64,000 nt of DNA from assembly GCF_000308375.1 (NCBI RefSeq), contig NZ_BAFQ01000147.1:24163-88162 (forward strand), in the 5' to 3' direction. Below are positions 1 through 13,100 of this stretch, one piece after another. The notes under the pieces were generated by a model. That model did no database searches and had not been told where the DNA came from. It saw only the letters and a program-made list of their open reading frames with translations. The translations under genes were made by a program, and so were the position numbers. Numbering within the stretch: position 1 is the first letter of the stretch; the number at the start of each line of letters is the position of its first letter. This DNA comes from Nocardia aobensis NBRC 100429. Its GTDB lineage: Bacteria; Actinomycetota; Actinomycetes; Mycobacteriales; Mycobacteriaceae.

Positions 1-3000
1 GCCGAGTTCGGCCCGCAATGTGGCTGCGCCGGAGGCGGATTCGCCGCGCCGGCTCAGCATCAGCAGGTGGCGGACGCCGCGGGTGGCGACCAGATGCCGG
101 GCGAAGAGCCCGGCCAGGAGTCCGCCGGCACCGGTGACCAGCACCGTCTCGTCCGGATCGAACGCGACGGCCTCGGCCGCGGCGGGAGCCGCCCGGACCA
201 GCCGTGCGGCGTGCACTCGGCCGTCCCGCACGGCCAGCTGCGGTTCGGCCGCGGCCAGGATGCCGCCGAGCAGATCATCGAGGTCGGCATCGCTGTCGAC
301 CAGGACGATGCGACCCGGATGTTCGGCTTGTGCGGAGCGCACGAGGCCGCCGACGGCGGCGCCGGCCCGATTCGTGATGTCCTCTCCGGCCACCGACACC
401 GCTCCGGCCGTCCGGACCACGAGGACCGATTCGGTGAATCGCCGGCTCGTCGTCCAGGACTGCACGACCTCGAGCACGTGGTGGGTCGCGGCGTGGATCG
501 TGGCGGGATCGTTGCCCGCCGGGCAATCCAGCACCACGACCGGCGGTACCTCGTCACCGAGTTCCGGCCATGTGGCCGTGACGATTTCGGCCGTATCCAC
601 CTCGATCGGTGTCCAGTCGATCCGGAACAGGGCGTTGCCGACGGATGCGCCGGTGGTGAGCTGCGCGGCATCGACGGGACGGGAGGCGAGGTGACGGACC
701 GTCGCCACCGGAGCACCGGCGGTATCCGCCAGATCCAGCGCTACGCCCCGCTCCCCGACGCGGGTGAGCCGCACCCGCAGCGCATCGGCCCCCGCCGCGT
801 ACACGGTGACTCCGGACCACTCGAACGGTAATGCCGGACCGTCCGGCCGCGCGTCGGCGAAGCGCAGCGCATGGAGGGCCGCGTCCAGCAACGCCGGGTG
901 GATGCCGAACCGCTGGGCGTCGGAGCCGGCGGTCTCGGGCAGCGCGACCTCGGCGTAGAGGACGTCACCGGTCGCTCGCCAGACCGAGCGCAGCGCCTGG
1001 AACGCGGGACCGTAGTGGTATCCCTGCGCGCCGAGGGCGTCGTACACATCGTCGATATCCACCGCGACCGCTCCCGCGGGCGGCCACTGCCGCAATTCGA
1101 CTGCGGCACTGGCGTTTTCGGACGCGAGTGTACCTTCGGCATGCACCATCCAGGACGGCAGCGCATCGGCGTCGTCCTCGCGGCGGGAGAAGATCCGCAC
1201 CGCGCGACGACCGGCCTCGTCCCGGGCGCCGACCACGACACGGACCGCGGTGCCGGAGGTTTCCGACAGCGCCAGCGGGGCGCGCAGGACCAACTGCTCG
1301 AGGTGAGCGCAGCCGACCTGTTCACCGGCGTACAGGGCGAGCTCGACCAGACCGGTGCCGGGGAACAGGACGGTGTCCATGACCGCGTGATCGGCCAGCC
1401 AGGGATGTGTCCGCAGGGACAGGCGGCCGGTGAGATCCGCACCGTCGGAGTCCGGTTGGGAGACCACGGCCGAGACCAGCGGATGTTCGGTGGCGACCAG
1501 CCCCATCGCGCGGGCGCTGCCGGATGCCGTCGACTCGTCGGACAACCAATACCGCCGACGCTGGAACGCATAGGTGGGCAGGTCGATTCGCCGGGCGCCC
1601 GTTCCGGAGTAGAGGGCGCCCCAGTTCACGTCCGCGCCGGTGACGAACAGTGTCGCCACTGCGGCCGTCAGGGTCGACGGATCCGCCTGGTGCCGGCGGG
1701 ACGATGCCGCCACCACGGGGGATGTGGCGTCGAGGGTTTGGGTGACCATGGGGGCCAGCACCGCATCCGGCCCGAGCTCGGCGAATCGGGACACCCCCGA
1801 CTCCGCCATCGCCGTCACCGCAGCGGCGAACCGCACCGTATCCCGAACCTGGTTCACCCAATACGACGGAACCGACATCTCGTCGGTCACCCTGGCACCG
1901 GTCACCGTCGACACCAATGCCACAGTCGGACGTTCGAACGCCAATGCGTCTATCGCGGAGGCGAATTCGTCCAGCATCGGTTCCATCAACGCCGAATGGA
2001 ACGCATGCGACACCCGCAAACGGTGTGTGCGCCAACTTTTTCCGGCACACCTGTCAGCCGCCGCCAGTACATCGGCCTCGGCACCGGACAACACCACCGA
2101 GGACGGACCGTTCACCGCCGCGATCGATACGTCACCGGCGGAATCCAGCAGCGCCGGCACCTCCGCCTCGGAAGCGCCCACCGCGACCATCGCTCCGCCC
2201 GCGGGCAGCGCCTGCATCAGTCGCCCGCGCGCAGCGACCAGCACGCACGCGTCCGCCAGCGATAGGACTCCCGCCACGTGTGCGGCCGCGACCTCACCGA
2301 TCGAATGACCCGCCACCACATCCGCACGGAACCCCCACGATTCGAGCAGCCGATACAACGCCACCTCGAACGCGAACAACCCCGCCTGCGCGAACACCGT
2401 CCGATCGACCAGCTCATCGTCCACCAACGCATCGACCAGCGAAACAGACTGTCCCAGAGCCGGTTCCAGCTCGGCCACGATACGGTCGAAATGCTCCGCG
2501 AACACCGGATACGCACGCAGACCCGCGGCCATACCAGCCCACTGCGCACCCTGACCCGAGAACACCACACCCGTCGAACCCGGCACCACCCGGCCCGAAA
2601 CCACGCCGGGAAGGGGCTCTCCGCGCCCGAGGGCCTGGATACCGGTCCGCAGGTCGTCGCCTTCGGCGGCCAGCACCACGGCGCGGTGATCGAACACCAC
2701 TCGCGAGGTCGCGAGCGAGTAGCCGACGTCGACCGGGTGCCGGTCGCCGATCCGCGCGGTCAGACGTCTGGCTTGTTCGGCCAGGGCGGCGCCGTCGCGC
2801 GCCGAGATCACCCACGGCAGGACCCCACCGGCCGGAGCGATCCTGGTCTCCGGTACGGAGGCCGCGGCGGCCGGCGCCTGTTCGACGATGAGGTGGGCGT
2901 TGGTGCCGCTGAGTCCGAAGGACGAGATACCGGCGCGACGCGGCCTATTCACCTCCGGCCACTCGACCGACTCGGTCAACAACCGGATATTGCCTTGCGT

Positions 3001-4130
3001 CCAATCGACTTTCGAACTCGGCCGGTCGACATGCAGTGTCTTCGGCAGCACGCCGTGGCGCATCGCCATGACCATCTTGATCACACCGGCCACACCCGCC
3101 GCGGCTTGGGCGTGACCGATGTTCGACTTCAACGATCCGAGCCACAGGGGACTGGTGGGGTCCCGATCCTGACCGTAGGTGGCGAGCAGCGCCTGGGCCT
3201 CGATCGGATCACCCAGCGTCGTACCCGTACCGTGGCCCTCCACGGCGTCGACCTCGGCAGGCGAGAGACCGGCATTGGCCAACGCCTGCCGGATCACCCG
3301 CCGCTGCGACGGACCGTTGGGCGCGGTCAAACCGTTCGACGCACCATCCTGATTCACCGCCGAACCCGCCAGCACCGCCACAACCTCGTGACCATGACGA
3401 CGAGCGTCGGAAAGCCGTTCCAGCACAAGCATTCCCGCACCCTCAGCCCAGCCCACACCATCGGCCGCATCCGCGAAGGACTTACACCGGCCGTCGGGTG
3501 ACAATCCACGCTGCCTGCCGAATTCGAGGAACATATCCGGTGTGGCCATGACCGCGACACCGCCGGCCAGCGCCAGATCGCATTCCCCCGACCGCAGCGA
3601 CTGCGCGGCCAGATGCATCGCCACCAGCGACGACGAACACGCCGTATCCACCGACACCGCAGGACCTTCCAGACCCAGCGTGTAGGCGATCCGCCCGGAG
3701 ACGAGACTTCCTCCGGCGCTTCCGGCCTTGCCGGTGCCCTGTGCGTAGTCGTGGTACATCACACCGGTGAACACACCGGTCGAGCTGCCACGCAGCACGG
3801 CAGGATCGATCCCGGCCCGTTCCAGCGCCTCCCACGAGGTCTCCAGCAGCAATCTCTGCTGCGGATCCATCACCATGGCCTCATTGGGACTGATACCGAA
3901 GAAATCGGCATCGAAATCGGCTGCGGAATACAGGAATCCACCGGTGCGGGCGTAGGTCTTGCCGGGCTTGCCGGGCTCGGGGTCGTAGATACCGTCGACA
4001 TCCCAGCCACGGTCGACCGGCAATTCCCCGTTGGTGTCGATGCCCTCGGCGACCAACCGCCACAAATCCTCCGGCGACCCCACACCACCCGGATACCGGC
4101 AACTCATCGCCACAATCGCAACCGGATCAT
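1..4130 (-). other. PKS module 8 (partial): KS-AT-DH-KR... (malonyl)
   Basis: Approximate domains: KS 4130-2880, AT 2580-1690, DH 1490-690, start of KR near 95, cut by the window edge. The KS again has EGHGTGT. The DH keeps His and Asp but has H-AVM-D-TVLF-P. The KR cofactor loop reads TGAGGLLA; the third Gly of TGxxGxxG is replaced by Ala. The KR catalytic residues and the ACP lie outside the window, so activity cannot be judged. Confidence 0.85.
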
Positions 4131-7100
4131 CATCCACCCGAACCCGGCCGACCGGCCCTTCCTCGACAACCGATGTACCGGCCAACTCCGACCCGATGAA
4201 CTCAGCCACCACCTCCGCATTCGGATAATCGAAAATCAACGTCGCCGGAAGCTTCAAACCCGTCGCCACCGACAACCGATTCCGAAACTCCACCGCACCC
4301 AACGAATCGAAACCCAACTCCGAAAAAGCACGCAACGGCTCCACACCATCCACCGACACATGCCCCAACACACCCGCAGCCACCGACCGCACCATATCCA
4401 CCACAGCCACATGCCGATCCACATCCGACAAACCAGCCAGCGTGGCGGCGAATGCGGGTTCCGGACTCTGGTTTCGTGTCCGGCGGCGTACCGGGGCGGG
4501 GACGATGCCACGCAGCAGCGCCGGGAGCGCGTCGCCACGGTCGCGCAGGGCCGCCGGATCGACCCGCAATGCCACCAGCTGCGCGGACTCGCTGGCGATC
4601 GCCAGATCGAACAGCTCCAGCCCTTCGGTCTCGCTCAGCGGCGGAAGCCCCTGCCGCCGGATGCGCTCGACGTCCCCCTCCGACAGCATCGAACCGAGAC
4701 CGGTCGATGTCGCCCACAATCCGTAATCGATGGCGGTCGCGGGTAGACCTGCGGCGTGGCGATGGGCGGCCAGCGCGTCCAGAAACACGTTCGCCGCAGC
4801 ATAATTCGCCTGCCCCGCCGCCAGCACCGAACCGCCGGCCGACGACACCACCACGAACAGCGACAACGGCCGATCACACGTCAACTCGTGCAGATGCCAG
4901 GCCGCGTCGACCTTCGGTGCGAACACCGGCCCGAACCGATCCGCCGTGATCGACTCGATCAGTCCGTTGTCGGCGGCGCCCGCCGCATGCACCACGCCGA
5001 TCAGCGGATGCTCGTCCGGAATATCGTCGATCAACGCGGCCAACGCCTCGCGGTCCGACACATCACACGACGCGATCCGCACCTGCGCGCCGAGTTCGAC
5101 CAGTTCGTCACGCAACTGCTCGGCGCCCGGCGCGCCCGGTCCGCTGCGCGACACCAGCGCAAGCTGCGTCACACCGTGTTTCACCACGAGGTGCCGTGCC
5201 ATCAACGCACCGAGGCCACCGGTCCCGCCGGTGACCAGCACGGTGCCGGCCGCGATCGAGGCAACGGCCGCACCGGTCGCGTGCCGGCGCAACCGCGGTA
5301 CCAGCGCGGCCGCCCCGCGCACGGCGATCTCCGGCTCGGCGGCGTCCGGCGCCGTCGTGGTCAGCGCGGCGACGAGATCCTGGTCCCGATCCAGGTCGAG
5401 GAGCTGGAAACGACCGGGGTGCTCGGCCTGCGCCGCGCGCACCAGACCCCATACCGGCGCCTGCGCCAGATTTACCGGCTCGGGCCCGTCGACGGACACG
5501 GCGTGCCGGGTGACAACGACCAGTCGAGAGTGTTCGAAAAGTGAAGTGCGCAACCACAATTGCACGGTCTCGAGGATTCCGGCGGTGATCTGCCGGGCCG
5601 CGACCGGGGGTGCGGACTCGTCGTCGGGGCATTCGAGAACGACGACGTCGGGTGCGACCGTATCGTCGGCCGCGTCCAGGTCGGTGATCAGTGCCGCGAG
5701 ATCGCGATAATGTGGCTGATCGTCGGAGCCGTGTCCGGAACCCACCACCGCGATGCGATTCGGTTCGACCGTCGCGGACGCCGGTGCGGTGGCGATCCAC
5801 TCCACGCCGAACAGCGAGTCCGAGCCCGGATGCGCGGTGAGGCGCTCGGCCGGTACGGGCCGCGATACGAGAGCGCCGACCGACAGCACCGGCTGCCCGT
5901 GCCGGTCGGTGATTCGCACGCCGAATCCGTCGTCGTCCGGTGAAATCCGCACGCGCAGCGCCGCGGCGCCGGTCGCGTGCAGTGCCACCCGGTTCCACAT
6001 GAACGGCAACGCCGGGGAATCGCCGAGGTCGCCGCTGCGGAAGCCGTGCACGATTCCGGCGTGTAGTGCGGCATCGAACAGCGCCGGATGGATGCCGAAC
6101 CCGTCGGCGTGCCCGGTGTCGGGGAGCGCGATCTCGGCGAACAATTCCTGCCCGCGCTGCCAGGCCGCCCGCAAGCCCCGGAACTGCGGGCCGTACCCGT
6201 AGCCGAGCTGCGAGAGTTCGTCGTAGACGCCGTCGACGTCGACAGCGGTGGCGCCGGCCGGCGGCCAGGAAAGCGGTTCGAAGTCCTCGGCCTCGTCCGG
6301 GGTGAGAACGCCTTCGGCATGCATCGTCCACGCCGGCGTCGCCTCGACATCACGGTCGGGGCAGGAGAAGATCCGGACCGCGCGACGGCCCGCCGCGTCC
6401 GGCTCGCCGAGCACCACACGTACCGCGACTCCGCCGGTGTCCGGCAATATCAGCGGTGCGTGCAGCACCAACTCGTCGAGCATCGGGGTACCGGCTCGTT
6501 CCCCGGCGTGCAGGGCGAATTCGACGAAGCCGGTTCCGGGGAACAACACCGTGTCCCTCACCCGGTGATCGGCCAGCCACGGATGGGTCTGCACCGACAG
6601 GCGGCCGGTGAACGTCGCCGTATCGGACTCCGGTTGCGACACGACCGCCGACAGCAGCGGGTGTCCGGTGGACGCCAGGCCCATCGCCCGGAGGTCACCG
6701 CCGGTGCCGGCATTCGGCCCCAGCCAGTAGCGCCGGCGCTGGAAGGCGTAGGTGGGCAGGTCGATTCGCCGAGCTCCGGTCCCGGCGTACCAGCCGGCCC
6801 AGTCGACCCGCGCGCCCGCGACGAACAGTCCGGCGGCGCCGGCCGCGACCGTGCGGGCATCGGCGCGATTTCGGCGCGCCACCGCGACCACGACCGGCAC
6901 CGAGGTCGTGGACGCCGGTGTCGCATGGTGTTCGACGATTTGTGTGATCATCGGGGCCAGCACCGCATCCGGTCCGACCTCGGCGAAGCGGGACACTCCC
7001 AGCTCCGCCATCGCGGTCACCGCATCGGCGAAGCGCACCGTATCCCGGACCTGGCGCACCCAGTACGACGGGGCCGACATCTCGTCGGTCACCCTCGCGC

Positions 7101-10100
7101 CGGTCACCGTGGATACCAGTGCGACCTCCGGACGTCCGAAGTTCACACCGTCGATGGCCGAAGCGAATTCGGCGAGCATCGGCTCCATCGACGCCGAATG
7201 GAACGCATGCGACACCCGCAGGCGATGCGTGCGCCAACCACGCTCGGCACAGGCATCGGCCAGCGCCGAGACTTGGTCCTCGGCACCGGAGAGCACGACC
7301 GCCACGGGACCGTTCACCGCCGCGATCGACACGTCACCGGTCGGCACCGCACCGGAATTCAGCAGCGTCAGCACGTCGGTCTCGGACGCACCGACCGCGA
7401 CCATCGCCCCACCCGCGGGCAGCGCCTGCATCAGGCGACCACGCGCAGCCACCAGCACACACGCATCCTCGAGCGACACCACACCCGCGATATGGGCGGC
7501 GGCGACCTCACCGATCGAATGACCCGCCACCACATCCGCACGGAACCCCCACGATTCGAGCAGCCGATACAACGCCACCTCGAACGCGAACAACCCCGCC
7601 TGCGCGAACACCGTCCGATCGACAAGATCCTCGTCCACCAACGCATCGACCAGCGAAACAGACTGTCCCAGAACCGGATCCAGCTCGGCCACGATACGGT
7701 CGAAATGCTCCGCGAACACCGGATACACGCGCAGCCCGGCAGCCATCCCCGCCCACTGCGCACCCTGGCCCGAGAACACCACACCCGTCGAACCCGGCAC
7801 CACCCGACCCGACACCACACTCGGCAGATGCTCGCCGGTGGCCAATCCCGTTGTGCCCGCGAGCAATTCGGCACGGTCGCCGCCCAGGACGACGGCACGA
7901 TGCTCGAGCACACTGCGGGTGGACGCCAGCGACGAGCCGATGTCGATCGGATCGTGCTCCTCGCCGATATGGGACGCGAGACGGTCGGCTTGGCCGGCGA
8001 GGGCCGCAGCACTGCGCGCCGAGATCACCCACGGCAGGACGCCGCCTGCCGGAGCGATGCGCGCGGGCTCCGCCGGCGCCGCCATGCTCTGTGCCTGTTC
8101 GAGGATGAGGTGCGCGTTGGTGCCGCTGATTCCGAACGAGGACACCCCGGCGCGACGCGGCCGATCCGCCTCCGGCCACGGCACCGGTTCGGTCAGCAAC
8201 TCGATACTGCCCTGCGCCCAATCGACCTTGGTACTCGGCCGATCGACATGCAACGTCTTCGGCAGCACGCCGTGGCGCATCGCCATGACCATCTTGATCA
8301 CACCACCTACACCCGCGGCCGCCTGGGCATGACCGATATTGGACTTCAACGACCCCAACCACAACGGGCGATCGGCAGCGCGGTCCCGGCCGTAGGTCGC
8401 CAGCAGCGCCTGGGCCTCGATGGGATCACCCAGCGTCGTCCCGGTGCCGTGGCCTTCGATCGCGTCCACCTCCCCCGCGGAGAGTCCGGCATCGGCCAGC
8501 GCGCGGCGGATGACCCGCTGCTGCGAGGGGCCGTTCGGCGCGGTGAAACCGTTCGACGCACCGTCCTGGTTCACCGCGGAACCGGCGATGACCGCCAGCA
8601 CCTGATGGCCGTTGCGCCGCGCATCGGAAAGCCGTTCCAGCACGAGCACGCCGACGCCCTCGGACCAGCCCACACCGTCCGCCGCGTCGGCGAAGGCTCG
8701 GCACCGACCGTCGGGTGAGAGACCGCGCTGACGGCTGAACTCGAGGAACATGTCCGGCGAGGCCATCACCGCGACTCCGCCGGCCAGGGCCAGATCGCAT
8801 TCGCCCGACCGCAGCGATCCCGCGGCCAGATGCAGCGCGACCAGCGACGACGAACACGCCGTATCCACCGACACCGCAGGACCTTCCAGACCCAGCGTGT
8901 AGGCGACGCGGCCGGAGACCAGACTGCCGCCGGCACTGTTGGCGCCCTGCGTTCCCTGCGCGTAGTCGTGGTACATCACACCGGTGAACACACCGGTCGA
9001 GCTGCCACGCAGCACGGCAGGATCGATCCCGGCCCGTTCCAGCGCCTCCCACGAGGTCTCCAGCAGCAGCCGCTGCTGCGGATCCATCACCATGGCCTCG
9101 TTCGGGCTGATACCGAAGAAGTCGGCATCGAAATCGGCTGCGGAATACAGAAATCCACCGCGCCGCGTGTAGGTCTTGCCCGCCTTACCCGGCTCGGGAT
9201 CGTAGATGCCTTCGATGTCCCAACCACGGTCCGTCGGCAGTTCGCCGGTGGTGTCGATGCCCTCGGCGACCAACCGCCACAAATCCTCCGGCGACCCCAC
9301 ACCACCCGGATACCGGCAACTCATCGCCACAATCGCAACCGGATCATCATCCACCCGAACCCGGCCGATTACCTCCTCATCGTCAACGGGCCCACCCGAC
9401 AACTCCGACCCGATGAACTCAGCCACCACCTCCGCATTCGGATAATCGAAAATCAACGTCGCCGGAAGCTTCAAACCCGTCGCCACCGACAACCGATTCC
9501 GAAACTCCACCGCACCCAACGAATCGAAACCCAACTCCGAAAAAGCACGCAACGGCTCCACACCATCCACCGACACATGCCCCAACACACCCGCAGCCAC
9601 CGACCGCACCACATCCACCACAGCCACATGCCGATCCACATCCGACAAACCAGCCAGCGTATCCAGGAAGGTCCGATCCGCCGCGGACGTGTTCGCGCGT
9701 CGGCGAGCGGTCACCGGTGCGATGCCACGCAGCAGCGCCGGCACGCTCTCGCCGCGCTGCCGGAGCACGGCCGGGTCGACCCGGAGTGCCACGAGCTGAG
9801 CGGTGTCGGTCGCCAGTGCCGCATCGAAGAGCCCCAGCCCTTCCGCCTCGGTGAGCGCGGGGAAACCCTGCCTGCGCATCCAGTCGAAATCGGCTTCGGA
9901 CAATGCGGTGCCGAGTCCGCTCGAGCGCTCCCACAGGCCGTAGTCGATGGCGGTCGCGGGCAGACCCGCGGCACGACGATGAACAGCCAACGCATCCAGA
10001 AACACGTTCGCCGCAGCATAATTCGCCTGACCCGCCGCCAGCACCAAACCACCAGCCGACGACACCAATACGAACAACGACAACGACCGACCGCGAGTCA

Positions 10101-13100
10101 ACTCGTGCAGATGCCACGCCGCATCCACCTTCGGCGCGAACACCGAATCAACACGCTCCGCCGTAATCGACTCCACCACACCGTTATCCGCGACACCCGC
10201 GGCGTGCACCACACCCACCAACGGAAACTCACCCGAAATACCGTCGACCAACTCCGACAACGCGTCACGATCCGACACATCACAGGCGACAACACGCACC
10301 CCCGCACCCAACGCCACCAGCTCATCACGCAACCGCTCGGCACCAGGCGCAGCCAAACCCCGACGCGACGCCAGAACAAGATGCGTCACACCGTGATTCA
10401 CCACCAGATGCCGAGCGAGCAACGCACCCAGACCACCCGTCCCACCGGTCACCAATACCGTGCCCGGCTGTAGGCGAACCGCGTCACCGGCAGGGTGACG
10501 GGTCAAACGCGGCACCGATACGACCGCACCACGCACGGCGACCTCCGGCTCACCCGTGACAGCGGCGGACAGCGACGCCACGGCCATCGGCGCGCGAGTC
10601 TCGTGGGAGCCGTCCGGGTCGTCCAGGTCGAGCAGGTGGAATCGATCCGGATGTTCGGCCTGCGCGGCCCGGACCAGCCCCCACACCGGCGCCTGCGCCA
10701 GATTTAGCGTCTCCGAATCATTCACGGCCACAGCGTTTCTGGTCACGACGACCAAGCGTGACGCGGTGAAACGCGGATCGCTCAGCCACCGCTGCACGGT
10801 GTCGAGAACGCCGGTGACGACCTGCCGGGCCGCGGTCGGCGGCGCGCCCTCGCCCCGAGGGCATTCGACGACGACGATCTGCGGCACGACCGGTTCCGTG
10901 ACCGCGTCCAGATCGGCGATCAACGCCTCGAGGTCGCGGTATCCGCGTATCTCCCCCGAATCGCGACCGGCGCCCAGCACCGCCACCCGGTTCGGGTCGA
11001 GGGCCACCGGCACACTCGGAACCGCGATCCACTCCACCCCGAACAGGTCCTGCGACACCCGGTTCGCGTCGAGATGCCGGGCCGTCACCGGCCGGGATAC
11101 GAGCGCGGCCACCGACAGGACCGGTTCGCCCTGCGCATCGGCGATCCGCACGCCGAACTTCTCACCGTCCACAACGATCCGGACGCGCACCACCGCGGCC
11201 CCGGCCGCGTGCAACGCCACGTTGTTCCAGGTGAACGGCAACGCCGGGGAGGTACCCCCTTCGCTGCGCAGGCCGTGCACGATCCGCACGTGCAGTGCGG
11301 CGTCGAACAGGGCCGGGTGGATGCCGAAGCTTTCGGCCTCCGCGGAGTCGGGCAGCGCGACCTCGGCGAAGAGTTCGTTCCCACGTTGCCATGCAGCTCG
11401 CAGGCCTCGAAACGCGGGCCCGTAGCCGTAGCCGAGGTCGAGCAGTTCGTCGTAGACGTCGTCGATATCCAGCGGCTGCGCTCCGCTGGGCGGCCACGAC
11501 CGGAGATCGAAATCGGGGACGACCCCGCCCGTGGCGAGAGTGCCTTCGGCATGAATCACCCACGGTTCGTCCGTGGTGGCCCGCGAATGAATACTCAGTC
11601 GCCGCCGGCCGGTGTCGTCGGCGGCGGCCACCACCACCTGCACCGACACACCGCCCTGGGCGGGCAGCGTCAACGGCGTGTGCAGGACGAGTTCTTCCAG
11701 CACATCGCAGCCCAGCAGGCCGCCGACGTGACCCGCGAGTTCGACGAATCCGGTGCCGGGCAGCAGGACCACGCCGAATACGCTGTGGTCGGCCAGCCAC
11801 TCGACGGAATCCACCGTCCAGCGGCCGGTGAAGCTCACTCCGCCCGATTCCGGATGCGGTACGGCGGCGCCGAGCAGGGGATGTGACACGGCGTCGAGGC
11901 CGACGGCGGTGACCCCGCCCAGTTCGGCTCCCAGCCACGATTGCGCCAGCACCTGCCGCACGTCGAGCCAGAAGCGTTCGTGCCGGAAGGCGTAGGTGGG
12001 CAGGTCGATCCGCCGAGCTCCGGTCCCGGTGTACCAACCGGTCCAGTCGACATCGGCGCCGGTGACGAACAACCCGGCGACACCGGCCGACACTGTCGCG
12101 GCATCGGTACGGTCGCGGCGTGCCAATGCCACTACCGCCGGTGCACCGGTACGGGTGTCCTCCAGGCTCTGGGTGACCATGGGGGCCAGCACCGCATCCG
12201 GCCCGACCTCGGCGAAACGGGACACCCCCAGCTCCGCCATCGCCGCCACCGCCTCGGCGAACCGCACCGAATCCCGAACCTGATTCACCCAGTACGACGG
12301 AACCGACATCTCATCGGTCACCCTGGCACCGGTCACCGTCGATATCACAGCCACGCGCGGCCGCTCGAACACCACAGTGCTTATCGCCGAGGCGAACTCG
12401 GTGAGCATCGGCTCCATCAACGCCGAATGGAACGCGTGCGAGACGCGCAATCGCTTCGTCCGCCAACCACGCCCGGAGCACATATCGGCCACCGCCAGCA
12501 CATCGGCTTCGACACCGGACAGCACCACCGAGGACGGGCCGTTCACCGCGGCGATCGACACGCCCGCACTCAGCAGCGGCAATACATCGGCCTCCGACGC
12601 ACCCACCGCGACCATCGCCCCACCGGCGGGCAGCGCCTGCATCAATCGACCACGCGCAGCCACCAGAACACACGCATCCTCGAGCGACAACACACCCGCG
12701 ATATGCGCGGCGGCAACCTCACCGATCGAATGACCCGCCACCACATCCGCACGGAACCCCCACGATTCGAGCAGCCGATACAACGCCACCTCGAACGCGA
12801 ACAACCCCGCCTGCGCGAACACCGTCCGATCGACCAGATCCTCGTCCACCAACGCATCGACCAGCGAAACAGACTGTCCCAGAGCCGGTTCCAGCTCGGC
12901 CACGATACGGTCGAAATGCTCCGCGAACACCGGATACACGCGCAGCCCGGCAGCCATACCGGCCCACTGCGCACCCTGACCCGAGAACACCACACCCGTC
13001 GAACCCGGCACCACCCGACCCGACACCACACCGGACACGGACTCGCCCGCCGCCACCGCACGCACACCCGCGAGCAGATCCTCGCGATCGCCGGCCAGCA

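Noticed and set aside
6088..8718. Very long plus-strand open frame opposite the PKS genes (others similar at 11941-14700, 20037-23696, 27687-30029, 32405-34747 and 34955-38437)
   Set aside because: These run antisense to clearly coding PKS modules, repeat as the modules repeat, and are His/Arg/Gly-rich. They are mirror frames caused by high G+C at third positions.
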